Assembly: GCA_025965295.1 (NCBI GenBank)
Contig: JAOPXF010000506.1
Span: forward strand, 1 to 5,711
Source of the DNA: Nocardioides sp.
GTDB taxonomy: Bacteria; Actinomycetota; Actinomycetes; Propionibacteriales; Nocardioidaceae
Reading direction: 5' to 3'
DNA: 5,711 nucleotides
Shown here: piece by piece, positions 4,943 through 5,711 of the stretch
Layout: the number at the start of each line of letters is the position of its first letter
How positions within the stretch are numbered: position 1 is the stretch's first letter
Position numbers and translations under genes: made by a program
Notes under the pieces: generated by a model
Told to the model about the DNA's origin: nothing
The model's database searches: none
What the model saw: the letters and a program-made list of their open reading frames with translations, nothing else

Positions 4943-5711
4943 CGTCCGGCCTCCTCGAGGGTCTCGTCCTGGTCCAGGCCCAGGTAGATGCGCCGTACGG
5001 CGGGGTGTCCGGCCACGACGGATGCCTCGTCCTCGAGCAGGACACGGCCCCGGTCGAGGACGAGGATCCGGTTGCTCATCCGGACCACCATGTCGAAGTT
5101 GTGCTCGACGATGAGGACGCCGACGCCGTCGTCGGCCAGCCGGCGGAGCTCGCCGGCCAGCAGGTCCTGCTCCTCGATCGCGAGGCCGGCAGCCGGTTCG
5201 TCGAGCAGGAGGTAGCGCGGCGCCATCGCCATCGCGCGGGCCACCTCGACGAGGCGGACCCGGCCCAGCGACAGCTCGCCCACCCGGGCGTTGCGCACGT
5301 CGTCGAGGTGGAAGTGGTCGAGCAGCCGCTCGGTGCCCTCGGCCGCCGCGCGCTCGCGCCGGCGCACGCCCGGCGACCACACGACGGAGGAGATCAACCC
5401 CCGCGCCGAGTTCGGGTAGAAGCCGCACGCGACGGCCTGCCAGACCGGGGTGAGCGGGTCGAAGCGCGGCGTCTGGAAGGTTCGCGCCAGGCCCCGGTCG
5501 ATGCGCCGGTGGGTGGGGACCCGGGTGATGTCGTCGTCGTCGAGGAGCACCCGACCGGTGTCCGGACGGACGAACCCGGTCAGGCAGTTGAACAGCGTGC
5601 TCTTGCCGGACCCGTTGGGTCCGATGACGCCGTGGATCGTGCCGGGCTCGAGGGTCACGCCGGCGTCCTGCAGTGCACTGACGCCGCCGAAGCTGACGCC
5701 GAGACCGGTCG
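4939..5711 (-). CDS. livG: LivG-type ABC transporter ATP-binding protein (5' partial)
   Basis: The visible 256 residues are a LivG-type ATPase of a branched-chain amino acid family importer. The reading frame stays open to the window edge, and the residues encoded there (GLGVSFGGVSALQDAG) are the expected N-terminal strand of LivG, so the gene continues past 5711 and the in-frame GTG at 5658 is internal. Motifs in visible numbering: Walker A GPNGSGKST (30-38), Q-loop ARTFQTPRF (76-84, Q79), a LivG-style insertion after it, signature LSLGRVRLVEVARA (146-159) differing from the common LSYGQ, Walker B YLLLDEPAAGL (166-176), and H-loop VEHNFDMV (201-208, H203). The C terminus ends in the typical IYLG segment plus an acidic tail. 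Its stop overlaps the next start as ATGA. Probably only a few N-terminal residues are missing. The promoter and permease genes would lie upstream, outside. Confidence 0.92.
   Translation of the reverse strand, partial: TGLGVSFGGVSALQDAGVTLEPGTIHGVIGPNGSGKSTLFNCLTGFVRPDTGRVLLDDDDITRVPTHRRIDRGLARTFQTPRFDPLTPVWQAVACGFYPNSARGLISSVVWSPGVRRRERAAAEGTERLLDHFHLDDVRNARVGELSLGRVRLVEVARAMAMAPRYLLLDEPAAGLAIEEQDLLAGELRRLADDGVGVLIVEHNFDMVVRMSNRILVLDRGRVLLEDEASVVAGHPAVRRIYLGLDQDETLEEAGR
4950..4956 (-). promoter_or_regulatory. Ribosome binding site of the LivF-type gene
   Basis: On the minus strand GAGGAGG lies seven bases before the ATG at 4942, inside the 3' end of the LivG-type gene. It fixes the LivF start and supports independent as well as coupled initiation. 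Confidence 0.75.

Noticed and set aside
4943..5428. Extended LivF-type frame starting at 5428
   Set aside because: The extra 162 residues are an Arg/Pro-rich shadow of livG. The ATG at 4942 with GAGGAGG gives the normal LivF length.
5656..5658. GTG at 5658 as the start of the LivG-type gene
   Set aside because: The frame stays open to the edge and encodes the conserved FGGVSAL segment upstream, so this codon is internal.

Overview
The window is GC-rich DNA with strong third-position G/C, GTG as well as ATG starts, and tightly overlapping genes. This fits a high-GC actinobacterium, for example a nocardioform or Nocardioides-like soil organism; the genus cannot be fixed from this stretch. It holds six protein genes in two convergent blocks. 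Both outer genes run off the window. No RNA genes, CRISPR array or mobile element were seen.

Plus-strand block (1-2996). The 3' part of an APH-fold phosphotransferase of the ACAD10/ACAD11 N-terminal type is followed, with a 4-base GTGA overlap, by a short acyl-CoA dehydrogenase-like gene. An AT-richer gap of 87 bases then carries a near-perfect inverted repeat, a plausible sigma-70 type promoter and a leader hairpin. It drives a lipoprotein, a LivJ-like (type 1) ABC substrate-binding protein. That gene ends just before a strong 15-bp hairpin between the convergent blocks.

Minus-strand block (5711-3099, read right to left). A LivG-type ATPase (5' end outside the window), a LivF-type ATPase and an alpha-methylacyl-CoA racemase-like protein are joined by ATGA and GTGA overlaps, so they form a translationally coupled operon. 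The permease genes (LivH/LivM type) are not visible and would be expected upstream, beyond base 5711.

Taken together this looks like an uptake-and-degradation locus for a methyl-branched or otherwise substituted carboxylic acid. Lipoprotein and LivFG ATPases would import it, the racemase would set the 2-methyl stereochemistry of its CoA ester, and the kinase/dehydrogenase pair would act on the acyl-CoA (possibly a 4-hydroxyacyl-CoA). The individual family calls are firm. The shared substrate is inference. The most notable points are the split ACAD11-like kinase/dehydrogenase pair, the dehydrogenase lacking the usual catalytic glutamate, the racemase locked into an ABC-transporter operon, and the operator-like palindrome in front of the binding-protein gene.
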